Positions 42,392 through 52,240 of a DNA stretch of 64,000 nt are shown here, in pieces (the stretch's first letter is position 1; each line of letters starts with the position of its first letter). Origin of the DNA: Aquibacillus rhizosphaerae (GTDB lineage Bacteria; Bacillota; Bacilli; Bacillales; Amphibacillaceae); contig NZ_JASTZU010000036.1 of assembly GCF_030282825.1 (NCBI RefSeq), positions 1 to 64,000 of the forward strand, written 5' to 3'. A program made the position numbers and the translations under genes. Under the pieces are notes generated by a model. It was not told the DNA's origin and did not search any database. It saw only the letters and a list, made by a program, of their open reading frames with translations.

Positions 42392-42673
42392 TCTAATTCC
42401 TCCGCAAATAATTATGTATAGTAAAAAATTGCACTTAAAAATGTATCATCTACTCATATTATTATAAATAAGTTATAGTTAATTTCAATATTTTTTAAAA
42501 ATTCAGACGATGTAACGGGTGCTTTTATCGATTTTTAAATACTTTGCTACCGTAGCGCATTCTATTATGATTAACTATCATATTTCGGGATAATGACGAA
42601 TCCCAATTGTATGGATTTGATTTATGATTAAAAATCAGCTTAAGTTTGTCATTTAAATTGGAAATAGAAAGAT
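42392..42673. other. Gap between the HAD gene and the yybS promoter
   Basis: About 280 AT-rich bases between divergent genes. I see no frame, tRNA or strong repeat. It should hold the minus-strand promoter of the HAD gene. Confidence 0.4.
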
Positions 42674-42703
42674 TTGTGTTAATAGTCTTTCATCGTTTAT
42701 AAT
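42674..42703 (+). promoter_or_regulatory. Putative promoter of the yybS-gdpP-rplI operon
   Basis: TTGTGT (42674-42679) and a perfect TATAAT (42698-42703) with an 18-base spacer. Transcription from it would pass the terminator at 42754 before yybS. Confidence 0.5.
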
Positions 42704-42753
42704 CAATGGGTAAACTAATTATACTTGCTTGTTAATTACTATTGAAAATTTTT

Positions 42754-42785
42754 AAAAGCACAGCTCGGGTAGCTGTGCTTTTTCT
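42754..42785 (+). terminator. Intrinsic terminator in the leader of yybS
   Basis: A 12-bp perfect stem (42754-42765 with 42771-42782), a 5-base loop and a T-rich end. It lies about 20 bases before the yybS ribosome site and about 50 bases downstream of a plausible promoter. No gene precedes it on this strand for 1.2 kb. Confidence 0.85.
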
Positions 42786-42823
42786 ACCGATTGAAGAAGA
42801 TGATAAAGAGGTGTTACTATTTG

Positions 42824-43762
42824 ATGGGTAATTCGAAGATGTTAAAGGATGGCATGCTATTAGGTGCTCTATATATTGTATCATTATTAATTACGTTGAT
42901 ATTGCCTGGAATTGAATTATTAACTATATTTATTTTGCCTATTCCGTTTGTTGTTTTTTCAGCAAAATACGGATGGAGGCCATCAAGTATTGTATTCTTT
43001 TTCGTTCTATGTATTTCTTTATTTATTTCCAGTGTATCGATCCCTTTTACAATCGTAGCAGGAATCGGTGGTATTATGGTTGGATTAGCAATATATCAAA
43101 AATTAACAGCATATGAAACTTGGGCTCGTGGCACACTTGGATTTGTTATTTCGTTTCTAGTAGTTTTTATTTTGATTCAAGTTTTATTTAGTGTAAATTT
43201 AATAGAACAATTTAGCTTAACAATCGATGAGTCATTAGAAACAAGTAAACAAATATTAGAAGGATTTGGTATGGAAACATCAGAAGAGGTATTGGAACAA
43301 TTAGAAGAACAAATGTATCAGATTCTGAACTTAATTCCTTTTATTTTGGTTATGGCTGCAATGCTGATAGGATTCATCTCTCAATGGATTAGCTATAAAA
43401 TACTAAACCGAATTAAGGGAAACAAACTTTACTTTCCAGTATTTAGAGATTTTAAATTACCAAAAGTAATGATTTGGATCTTCTTTTTTGCAATTTTATT
43501 GACATTGTTTCCGATGGAACAGGGTAGTATGATGTATTTAGGAGTAATGAATGTGTTTCACTTAGCAGGTTTGTTAATTGTGCTACAAGGCTATTCATTT
43601 ATATTGTTTTATGCCCACAAAAAAGGGATTTCCATTGCTATACCAATAATTGCTATTATATTTTCTATTATAATTCCTTTTATAGGTCTTTATATCATTA
43701 GAATCTTAGGTATAATTGATTTAGGTTTTTCTTTAAGGGACAGAATAAGTAATTCAAAATAA
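42824..43762 (+). CDS. yybS: YybS-family (DUF2232) membrane protein
   Basis: A 312-residue integral membrane protein with about eight spans, preceding gdpP as in B. subtilis. Visible are MLLGALYIVSLLITLILPG, IPFVVFSAKYGWRPSSIVFF, and the C-terminal GYSFILFYAHKKGISIAIPI. The family function is unknown; some members were proposed as ECF-like substrate-binding proteins. I chose the ATG at 42824, with AGAGGTG 11 bases upstream; the TTG just before is possible. Confidence 0.85.
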   Translation: MGNSKMLKDGMLLGALYIVSLLITLILPGIELLTIFILPIPFVVFSAKYGWRPSSIVFFFVLCISLFISSVSIPFTIVAGIGGIMVGLAIYQKLTAYETWARGTLGFVISFLVVFILIQVLFSVNLIEQFSLTIDESLETSKQILEGFGMETSEEVLEQLEEQMYQILNLIPFILVMAAMLIGFISQWISYKILNRIKGNKLYFPVFRDFKLPKVMIWIFFFAILLTLFPMEQGSMMYLGVMNVFHLAGLLIVLQGYSFILFYAHKKGISIAIPIIAIIFSIIIPFIGLYIIRILGIIDLGFSLRDRISNSK

Positions 43763-43803
43763 GCTTTTACTTAAATATGTATAGCTTATAGGAGCTGAAC
43801 TTA

Positions 43804-45774
43804 ATGCCAGATTTTTTTAAAAAGCCAATTATGAGTAGTCATTTATGGGTGATTTATTTTATTTCTCTAATCTTATTAGGATTTATTTTTTATTACCAAT
43901 GGATCTTAGGGATAATAATGACAGTGCTATTGTTGGCTTCTTTATACTATAGTATTCGAACAGAAAAAAACTTAATTAGTGAGACAGAAGAGTATATCAC
44001 GACGCTTTCTTACCGGGTGAAAAAAGTAGGTCAAGAAGCTTTATTAGAAATGCCAATTGGAATTGTTCTATATAGTGAAGATTATATAATTGAATGGACA
44101 AATCCCTATATGAGTAAATTCACCAACGATGAAACATTAGTTGGTAAATCTTTAAACGAGTTATCTAGTGACCTTATTCCAATGGTTAAAGAGGAAAGAG
44201 ATGAAATTTGGATACCTTTAGAAGGATACGAGTTTCAAACATTAACCAAAAAAGACGAACGACTTTTATATTTGTTCGATCGAACGAAACAGACAGAAAT
44301 TCAAAACTTATACCATAATGAACAAACTGTATTAGGTATCATTTTCTTAGATAACTATGAAGAAATTACACAAGCAATGGACGATACTGCAAAGAGCCAG
44401 ATTAACTCTAAAGTCACTTCTATTTTAAATGATTGGTCTCAAGAATATGGGATATATTTAAAGCGAACATCGCAAGAACGTTTTCTGGCAGTGATGAATC
44501 AACAAATACTAAATCAATTAGAAAAATCAAAGTTTGAAATTCTAGATGAAGTACGTGAACTTATTTCTGATAAAAACGTACCTTTGACATTAAGCATAGG
44601 TGTTGGACTCGGCGGTGTTTCTCTTCCAAGTTTAGGTGAGTTAGCTCAATCTAGTTTAGATTTAGCTCTTGGTCGTGGTGGAGATCAAGTAGTTATTAAA
44701 GAAGAGTCTGGTAAGGTAAGATTTTATGGTGGAAAAACGAATCCAATGGAAAAACGAACACGAGTAAGGGCACGAGTTATCTCACATGCATTAAAAGAAT
44801 TGGTTCAGGAAAGCGATCAGGTATTAATTATGGGTCATAAATCGCCGGATATGGACTCTATCGGTGCAGCCATTGGTATTTTGAAGGTTGCAGAAGTAAA
44901 CGGAGTGAACGGTCATATTATTTTAGATAGGAACGACGTAGATACTGGTGTGCAACGGTTAGTGGAAGAAATTCAAAAAAGCGAAGAGCTATGGTCTAAT
45001 TTTATTGAACCTGAAAAAGCACTGGATATGGTCACAAAGAACACATTGCTTGTTGTTGTTGATACCCATAAGCCTTCTTTAGTCGCAGAAGAGAAACTTC
45101 TAAGTAAAACAGAACATGTGGTTGTTATTGATCATCATCGAAGAGCTGAAGAATTTATCGATCATCCAACGCTGGTTTATATGGAACCCTATGCATCTTC
45201 AACAGCTGAGTTAGTTACAGAATTATTGGAATATCAACCAAAAAATTTAAAATTAAATATGTTAGAATCTACAGCATTATTGGCAGGTATTATTGTCGAT
45301 ACTAAAAGTTTTACGCTAAGAACGGGTACGCGAACGTTTGATGCTGCATCCTATCTAAGGTCTAAAGGTGCGGATACGGTACTTGTACAGAAGTTTATGA
45401 AAGAAGACTTGGATATCTATGTAGAAAGAAGTCATCTAATCGAAAGTACTAAAATATATCGTGACGGTATAGCAATTTCTATTGGAGATTCAACCAAAAC
45501 ATATGGTCCTGTTATTATTGCTCAAGCAGCAGATACGTTATTAACAATGAGCGGAATAGTGGCATCCTTTGTTATTTCTAAAAGAAAAGATGGCCGTATC
45601 GGTATAAGTGCACGATCACTCGGTGACGTTAATGTGCAAGTTATTATGGAAAAAATGAACGGTGGTGGACATCTAACAAACGCAGCTACACAGTTAGATG
45701 ATACAACCGTAGAGGATGCTTGTGATCAATTAAAAGATATTATAGATGAGTATTTTGGAGGGGATTCGGAATGA
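43804..45774 (+). CDS. gdpP: Cyclic di-AMP phosphodiesterase GdpP
   Basis: Hydrolyses c-di-AMP to pApA and so affects potassium, osmolyte and wall homeostasis. The 656-residue protein has two N-terminal membrane helices (about 12-58), a PAS domain (about 75-150), a degenerate GGDEF domain (about 170-300; [11 protein letters not shown] and RGGDQVVI region), and a DHH phosphodiesterase with [13 protein letters not shown] (about 343-355), VVVDTHKPS and [10 protein letters not shown]. The DHHA1 end holds [13 protein letters not shown]. It overlaps rplI by four bases (ATGA). Its upstream leader has a terminator. Confidence 0.97.
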   Translation: MPDFFKKPIMSSHLWVIYFISLILLGFIFYYQWILGIIMTVLLLASLYYSIRTEKNLISETEEYITTLSYRVKKVGQEALLEMPIGIVLYSEDYIIEWTNPYMSKFTNDETLVGKSLNELSSDLIPMVKEERDEIWIPLEGYEFQTLTKKDERLLYLFDRTKQTEIQNLYHNEQTVLGIIFLDNYEEITQAMDDTAKSQINSKVTSILNDWSQEYGIYLKRTSQERFLAVMNQQILNQLEKSKFEILDEVRELISDKNVPLTLSIGVGLGGVSLPSLGELAQSSLDLALGRGGDQVVIKEESGKVRFYGGKTNPMEKRTRVRARVISHALKELVQESDQVLIMGHKSPDMDSIGAAIGILKVAEVNGVNGHIILDRNDVDTGVQRLVEEIQKSEELWSNFIEPEKALDMVTKNTLLVVVDTHKPSLVAEEKLLSKTEHVVVIDHHRRAEEFIDHPTLVYMEPYASSTAELVTELLEYQPKNLKLNMLESTALLAGIIVDTKSFTLRTGTRTFDAASYLRSKGADTVLVQKFMKEDLDIYVERSHLIESTKIYRDGIAISIGDSTKTYGPVIIAQAADTLLTMSGIVASFVISKRKDGRIGISARSLGDVNVQVIMEKMNGGGHLTNAATQLDDTTVEDACDQLKDIIDEYFGGDSE

Positions 45775-46220
45775 AAGTAATATTTACAGAGGATGTAAAA
45801 GGAAAAGGTAAAAAGGGAGAAATGAAAAACGTACCCGACGGCTATGCACGTAATTATTTATTGAAAAATAATTTAGCTGTAGAAGCTACTGGTGGTAATG
45901 TTAAAGTACTTGAAGCGCAAAAAAATAAAGAAAAGAAATTAGAACAAGAAGAATTAGATGAGGCAAAACAATTAAAAGAAAAACTAGCTAATATTGAAGT
46001 TGACATAAAGGCGAAATCTGGTGATGCAGGACGCTTATTCGGCTCAATAACTAGTAAACAAATTGCAGATGAACTAAACAAGAAACATAAAATTAAAATG
46101 GATAAACGAAAAATAGAGTTGGACAGCCCTATTCGAGCATTGGGTTATACAGATGTACCTGTTAAACTTCACCCTGAAGTAACAGGGATTATAAAAGTGC
46201 ATGTAACGGAAGTGAAGTAA
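45771..46220 (+). CDS. rplI: Ribosomal protein bL9
   Basis: Large-subunit protein with two globular domains joined by a long helix. The 149-residue protein has the signature [30 protein letters not shown], the central helix [20 protein letters not shown], and the C-terminal domain [16 protein letters not shown]. Starts within the gdpP stop (ATGA), so translation is coupled. Confidence 0.98.
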   Translation: MKVIFTEDVKGKGKKGEMKNVPDGYARNYLLKNNLAVEATGGNVKVLEAQKNKEKKLEQEELDEAKQLKEKLANIEVDIKAKSGDAGRLFGSITSKQIADELNKKHKIKMDKRKIELDSPIRALGYTDVPVKLHPEVTGIIKVHVTEVK

Positions 46221-46246
46221 TGGGAGGGTTAACCCCTCCCATTACT
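46218..46246 (+). terminator. Hairpin at the end of rplI
   Basis: A 12-bp perfect stem (GTAATGGGAGGG with CCCTCCCATTAC) that includes the rplI stop codon, followed by an AT-rich but not T-run sequence. Confidence 0.75.
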
Positions 46247-46378
46247 AGTTTAATTATTTTAATTAAAACTTTTTAATTCTATTTTTTAATAATCATAGAA
46301 TAAGAAGCTCTTATTTATTCGCTTTTGTTGTGACTAGTAATAACCTTGCTACAATCATTAAAGGAAAGGAGCAAATTC

Positions 46379-47758
46379 ATGAGTGAAGAATGGAATGATC
46401 GAACACCCCCACATAATATTGAAGCCGAACAAGCAGTACTTGGTGCTATTTTTTTAGAACAAGAAGCTCTTTCAAGTGCGTCTGAACTATTAATGCCAGA
46501 AGATTTCTATCGCGCAAGTCATCAGCGAATATTCGGTGTAATGTTAAATTTGTCTGATAAGGGTGAACCAATAGATCTTGTTACCGTAACGACTGCACTC
46601 TCAAATGCTAGAATACTAGATGAAGTTGGTGGAGTTTCCTATTTAAGTGATTTAGCAAATTCAGTACCAACTGCAGCTAACGTTAGTTACTATTGTAAAA
46701 TAGTTGAGGAAAAAGCCTTACTTCGAAGGTTGATTAGAACAGCAACAGATATTGTCTCCAATAGTTTTTCCAGAGAAGACGAGGTAGAAGATGTTCTGAA
46801 TGATGCAGAAAAAGAGATATTAGAAGTATCGCACCGACAAAATTCAGGAGCATTTAAAAATATTAAAGATGTTTTGATAGAAGTCTATGATAACATTGAA
46901 CAATTACATCATAATCATGCTGATGTTACAGGTGTACCAACAGGTTTTAGAGACCTTGATAAAATAACATCTGGTTTCCAGCGTAATGATTTAATTATCG
47001 TGGCAGCGCGTCCTTCTGTAGGTAAAACAGCTTTTGCACTTAATATTGCGCAAAACGTGGCAATAAAAACAGATGAAAATGTAGCGATATTTAGTTTAGA
47101 GATGGGTGCAGAACAACTTGTAAACCGTATGCTTTGTGCGGAGGGTAATATTGACGCTCAACGTCTTAGAACGGGTAGCTTAGAACCGGAGGACTGGGGA
47201 AAGCTGACAATGGCAATGGGAAGTCTCTCAAATGCTGGCATTTATATTGATGATACGCCAGGTATACGGGTTAATGATATTCGATCTAAATGTCGCCGTC
47301 TAAAACAGGAACACGGTTTAGGAATGATACTCATAGATTACTTACAATTAATAGCAGGTAGTGGTAAACCAGGAGAGAACCGTCAACAAGAAGTTTCTGA
47401 TATATCACGTTCCTTAAAAGGCTTGGCAAGAGAGCTAAACGTACCATTAATAGCTTTGTCACAGCTTTCACGTGGTGTAGAGTCTAGACAGGATAAACGT
47501 CCGATGATGTCTGACTTACGTGAATCAGGAAGTATCGAGCAGGATGCTGACATTGTAGGGTTTTTATATAGAGATGATTACTATGATAAAGAATCTGAGA
47601 AGCAAAATATAATTGAAATTATTTTAGCAAAACAGCGTAATGGCCCTGTAGGAACGGTCGAGCTTGCCTTTGTAAAGGAATATAATAAGTTCGTAGATTT
47701 AGACCATCGTTATCAGGAAAGTGATATTCCGCCTGTGGGAGCAGGTAGTGGAGCATAA
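46379..47758 (+). CDS. dnaB: Replicative DNA helicase
   Basis: Hexameric 5'-3' replicative helicase (DnaC in B. subtilis naming). The 459-residue protein has the N-terminal primase-interaction domain (PPHNIEAEQAVLGAIFLEQEAL), the RecA-like core with Walker A AARPSVGKTAFALNIAQ (about 207-223), Walker B GLGMILIDYLQLIAG, and the arginine-finger region KRPMMSDLRESGSIEQDAD. The ATG at 46379 follows AAAGGAAAGGAGC; the earlier frame start is not supported. No intein is seen in the P-loop. Confidence 0.98.
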   Translation: MSEEWNDRTPPHNIEAEQAVLGAIFLEQEALSSASELLMPEDFYRASHQRIFGVMLNLSDKGEPIDLVTVTTALSNARILDEVGGVSYLSDLANSVPTAANVSYYCKIVEEKALLRRLIRTATDIVSNSFSREDEVEDVLNDAEKEILEVSHRQNSGAFKNIKDVLIEVYDNIEQLHHNHADVTGVPTGFRDLDKITSGFQRNDLIIVAARPSVGKTAFALNIAQNVAIKTDENVAIFSLEMGAEQLVNRMLCAEGNIDAQRLRTGSLEPEDWGKLTMAMGSLSNAGIYIDDTPGIRVNDIRSKCRRLKQEHGLGMILIDYLQLIAGSGKPGENRQQEVSDISRSLKGLARELNVPLIALSQLSRGVESRQDKRPMMSDLRESGSIEQDADIVGFLYRDDYYDKESEKQNIIEIILAKQRNGPVGTVELAFVKEYNKFVDLDHRYQESDIPPVGAGSGA

Positions 47759-47763
47759 GTATG

Positions 47764-47810
47764 AAATAATAAAGCTGCCCGAGTATTTTCTCGAGGCAGC
47801 TTTATTATTT
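47764..47810 (+). terminator. Terminator after dnaB
   Basis: A 16-bp outer stem (47764-47779 with 47795-47810) plus inner CGAG/CTCG, with T-rich 3' arm. Confidence 0.9.
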
Positions 47811-47818
47811 ACAAACTG

Positions 47819-47846
47819 CACTTTATCATTTTACTATGATAAAGTG
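47819..47846. repeat. Second hairpin after dnaB
   Basis: An 11-bp perfect stem CACTTTATCAT/ATGATAAAGTG around a 6-base loop, without a T run. It could be an operator or an RNA structure before purA. Confidence 0.55.
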
Positions 47847-47867
47847 GTGTGGAAGTGATTATGCCAT

Positions 47868-47945
47868 AAAACACGAACGAATTATATCCAGTTGATAATA
47901 TTGTTCGTAAACTTCATTGACATGTTAAATATTGATTGGTAAAAT
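47868..47945 (+). promoter_or_regulatory. PurR box pair and sigma-A promoter of purA
   Basis: Two inverted PurR-type boxes centred on CGAAC (47874-47878) and GTTCG (47903-47907), separated by about 16 bases, match the tandem PurBox layout known in B. subtilis. Then TTGACA (47917-47922), a 17-base spacer, and TAAAAT (47940-47945). The boxes sit just upstream of the -35 hexamer. Confidence 0.75.
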
Positions 47946-47989
47946 TACTTTGTTATCAATAAAAAATTGGTTTGGCGGAGGTGCCGTGA

Positions 47990-49276
<1,287 letters not shown>

Positions 49277-49281
49277 ATCAT

Positions 49282-49317
49282 GAAAACCTGTTGAGGGTAA
49301 AACTTCGACAGGTTTTT
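49282..49317 (+). terminator. Terminator after purA
   Basis: The stem AAAACCTGTTG/CGACAGGTTTT (one wobble) begins five bases after the stop and ends in six T residues. Confidence 0.88.
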
Positions 49318-49421
49318 TAGTGTCTAAAAACGGAAAAAGTACATTGTTTTAAGAAAAAGGACTAAATTATTACAATAAATAGGTGTAATAAACCGTTAAA
49401 TAGTAGTGATTTTAAATAGTT

Positions 49422-49438
49422 TGTAACATTACTGCAAT
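49422..49438 (+). promoter_or_regulatory. Candidate WalR site upstream of the M23 hydrolase
   Basis: TGTAAC, five bases, then TGCAAT: one mismatch in the second half to the WalR direct repeat TGTWAH-N5-TGTWAH. It lies 280 bases before the start of a murein hydrolase gene that itself precedes walR. The rest of 49318-49717 shows no frame or structure I can support. Confidence 0.35.
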
Positions 49439-49717
49439 CTATGTATGCAAAAACTAGAGATAATTCAAGAAAAAGTCAAAAAAAATGCACTAAAATAGAA
49501 TAATTAACTGATTTTAGGGGAATTTTGGAAGTTATTATACAGTTGTATTACATTCGTTTTAAAACTGTTTAATCACTACTAGTTCTATGGTAGATTAAGA
49601 AAGGAATTAAATAGATTAGAAAATTTTTACTCATTATTAAACTACTATACTTTAAATAGATTATTATTCGTGATGATACATACATGAGTGAAGGAAAGAT
49701 ATTAGGAGGACTGTAAC

Positions 49718-51172
49718 ATGTGGAAGAATACCATGGGTGCTAAATATCCGTCTGTACCATCAACAAAGTCTATGGGACTTATTAAGAAAACAGCACTTAC
49801 TACCGTACTAGGTTTAGGAATAACATTTAATGTCGCATACGCTGATGATAGTGAGCTATCAACTATATTTCATGTATATATAGATGGAGAGCATGTAGGA
49901 ACTGTAGATAGTAAAGAAGTAATCCAATCACACGTTGATAAATTAATAGATGAACAAGAAAAGAATTATGAAGACTACTCATTTGCTGTCGGCGAAGAGA
50001 TTTCATATGTAGAGGAAAAAGTTTTTAATCCAGAGGATTCTAATAAAGAAGTTATTGATGTGCTAGATGATGAACTATCTATTAAAGTTAACGCTTATGA
50101 ATTAAAAATTGGAGATAAAGTGTTAGGTTACTTTAAAGATAAAGAAGCTGCTGAAGCAACTCTAAACCATTTTAAAGCAAAATATGTAGATCTTGAGATC
50201 ATCGAAAAATTAGAAAAACAATCAGACGAAGAAAAAACGGAAACTACTTTAAGTGTAGGAGATTCTAATGTAATAGACGTTCAATTATCAAAAGAAGTTT
50301 CATTTTCGGAAGGAAAAGTTCTGCCCGAAGAAGTTTTAACTGAAGAAGAAGGAAATACATTACTTGAAAAAGGTACATTAGAGGATAAGAAACATAAGGT
50401 TGAAGAAGGCGAAGTACTAGGTGCAATAGCTGGAAAATATGATTTAGATATAAAAACAATTTTAGAATTAAATCCATCACTAAACGAAGAGTCAGTTTTG
50501 CAAATTGGACAAGAAATTAATGTGACAGCATATGAACCTTTTGTAAATGTAATGGTTAAAGAAGAAAAGCTTGTAGAAGAAGAAATTAGTTATGAAAAAG
50601 AAATTGTTGAATCAGATGATTTATATAAAGGTGACGAAAAAGTTAAACAAGAAGGACAAAGTGGCAAAAAAGAAGTTCATTATGCATTGGAAATGGTGAA
50701 TGGTAATATTACTTCAAAAGAAATTGTAAAAGAAAGTATCACAAAAGAACCTGTGAAAGAGATTATCATAAAGGGTACAAAAGTAGTCCCTTCAAGAGGA
50801 TCTGGACAATTTCATTGGCCTGCAGTCGGTGGCTATGTGAGCAGTCATATGGGTGAAAGATGGGGCTCCTACCATAAAGGTATGGACATTGCTGGTGTAA
50901 GTAATCGTTCTATTCTTGCAGTTGATAATGGAACAGTAGAATCTGCAGGATGGGATGATGGTGGTTACGGTAATAAAATTGTAATTAATCATAATAATGG
51001 ATACAAAACGGTTTATGCACACCTTTCATCTATAGATGTGAGTGCTGGACAAACAATCACAAAAGGTTCTACGATTGGTGTAATGGGTTCTACTGGCGAT
51101 TCAACCGGTATCCATTTACATTTTGAAGTGTACAATAATGGATCATTAGTTAATCCAAACAGTATGTTTTAA
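49718..51172 (+). CDS. LysM/G5/M23 peptidoglycan endopeptidase
   Basis: Exported murein hydrolase. The 484-residue protein has a signal region (hydrophobic LIKKTALTTVLGLGITFNVAYA, cut near 42), a long acidic N-terminal region with two similar halves (VYIDGEHVGTVDSKEVIQSHV and YELKIGDKVLGYFKDKEAAEA), LysM (HKVEEGEVLGAIAGKYDLDIKTILELNPSL, about 226-255), a G5 domain (about 285-362), and an M23 LytM domain (about 375-480). M23 zinc ligands are seen in HKGMDIAG, YAHLSS and HLHFEVY, so it should be active as a DD- or DL-endopeptidase. GGAGGA before the ATG. It sits before walR, and WalRK regulate such hydrolases in other species. Confidence 0.92.
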   Translation: MWKNTMGAKYPSVPSTKSMGLIKKTALTTVLGLGITFNVAYADDSELSTIFHVYIDGEHVGTVDSKEVIQSHVDKLIDEQEKNYEDYSFAVGEEISYVEEKVFNPEDSNKEVIDVLDDELSIKVNAYELKIGDKVLGYFKDKEAAEATLNHFKAKYVDLEIIEKLEKQSDEEKTETTLSVGDSNVIDVQLSKEVSFSEGKVLPEEVLTEEEGNTLLEKGTLEDKKHKVEEGEVLGAIAGKYDLDIKTILELNPSLNEESVLQIGQEINVTAYEPFVNVMVKEEKLVEEEISYEKEIVESDDLYKGDEKVKQEGQSGKKEVHYALEMVNGNITSKEIVKESITKEPVKEIIIKGTKVVPSRGSGQFHWPAVGGYVSSHMGERWGSYHKGMDIAGVSNRSILAVDNGTVESAGWDDGGYGNKIVINHNNGYKTVYAHLSSIDVSAGQTITKGSTIGVMGSTGDSTGIHLHFEVYNNGSLVNPNSMF

Positions 51173-51208
51173 TAGTTATATAGAATAATACCCTGAATTG
51201 GTAAAGAT

Positions 51209-51242
51209 AAAACCCTTGTTGCAAATGCAACAAGGGTTTTTA
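51209..51242 (+). terminator. Terminator after the M23 hydrolase
   Basis: A 14-bp perfect stem AAAACCCTTGTTGC/GCAACAAGGGTTTT with a 4-base loop and T end. It isolates the hydrolase gene from the wal operon. Confidence 0.92.
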
Positions 51243-51530
51243 TACAAGTTATGTCTAACTGCGCTTTATTGGGGGAGCTGAATCACAAATGCTTATTTGT
51301 AAGAGGTCTTGCTAATGAAGATCGTTTTTGTAATCAGAGTATCGATTATAGTGTTCACTTAGCCAGAATTATAGAATAAGTAATCTAATATAATAAAGTG
51401 CCCGCACTTCTAGATTTCAATTAGATTATATAATATGGATAGGTTAATCTTTCCTTAGGAATAAAAAAAGACATTTACTGTAAAGTACGATAGAATAAAG
51501 GTTAATAAAGCCTGAAAAGGATGTGTGGTT
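51243..51530 (+). other. Leader region of the wal operon
   Basis: About 290 bases with a possible promoter: AAGACA (51468-51473), 17-base spacer, TAGAAT (51491-51496), about 35 bases before walR. No other element is supported. Confidence 0.4.
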
Positions 51531-52235
51531 ATGAGTCAAAAAATACTAGTTGTTGATGATGAAAAACCGATTGCAGATATTTTGAAATTCAACCTTGAAA
51601 AAGAAGGGTATAAGGTTATTTGTGCTTATGATGGTGATGAAGCTATCCAAAAAACGGAACAAGAAAAGCCTGATCTTCTTTTATTAGATATTATGTTACC
51701 AAATAAAGATGGTAATGAAGTTTGTAGAGAAATTCGTAAAAAGTACACAATGCCAATTATTATGATAACAGCAAAAGATTCTGAAATAGATAAGGTGTTA
51801 GGGTTAGAGTTAGGTGCCGATGACTATGTAACTAAACCATTTAGTAATCGTGAGGTGATTGCTCGGGTAAAAGCAAACCTGAGACGTCAGCAACAAGCGC
51901 CTACAGAAGATGACCGTGTTAATAAGGATATAAACATTGGATCGTTAACGATTCATCCTGATGCCTATACAGTATCGAAAAATAGTAAAGAAATAGAGCT
52001 AACTCATCGTGAGTTTGAACTACTTCATTATTTAGCTCGACATATTGGACAAGTGATGACGAGGGAGCATCTATTAGAAACGGTATGGGGCTATGATTAT
52101 TATGGTGATGTACGAACAGTAGATGTCACTGTTAGGAGATTAAGAGAGAAGATTGAAGATTACCCGAGTAATCCTCTTTGGATTGTCACTAGGAGAGGTG
52201 TAGGTTATTATTTACGGAATCCTGAGCAGGAGTAG
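51531..52235 (+). CDS. walR: Response regulator WalR
   Basis: Essential OmpR-type regulator of cell-wall metabolism. The 234-residue protein has a receiver domain (ILVVDDEKP, phosphoacceptor Asp in [12 protein letters not shown] about 53, TAKD, TKPF Lys about 102) and a winged-helix domain (about 130-230) with the DNA helix [17 protein letters not shown] chose the ATG at 51531, with AAAGGATG upstream; a GTG six bases earlier is closer to that site. First gene of walRKHIJ-htrA. Confidence 0.98.
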   Translation: MSQKILVVDDEKPIADILKFNLEKEGYKVICAYDGDEAIQKTEQEKPDLLLLDIMLPNKDGNEVCREIRKKYTMPIIMITAKDSEIDKVLGLELGADDYVTKPFSNREVIARVKANLRRQQQAPTEDDRVNKDINIGSLTIHPDAYTVSKNSKEIELTHREFELLHYLARHIGQVMTREHLLETVWGYDYYGDVRTVDVTVRRLREKIEDYPSNPLWIVTRRGVGYYLRNPEQE

Positions 52236-52240
52236 TTTAT

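Noticed and set aside
42392-42673. Possible small protein gene before yybS
   Set aside because: No start codon with a ribosome site and no frame over about 30 codons with coding character.
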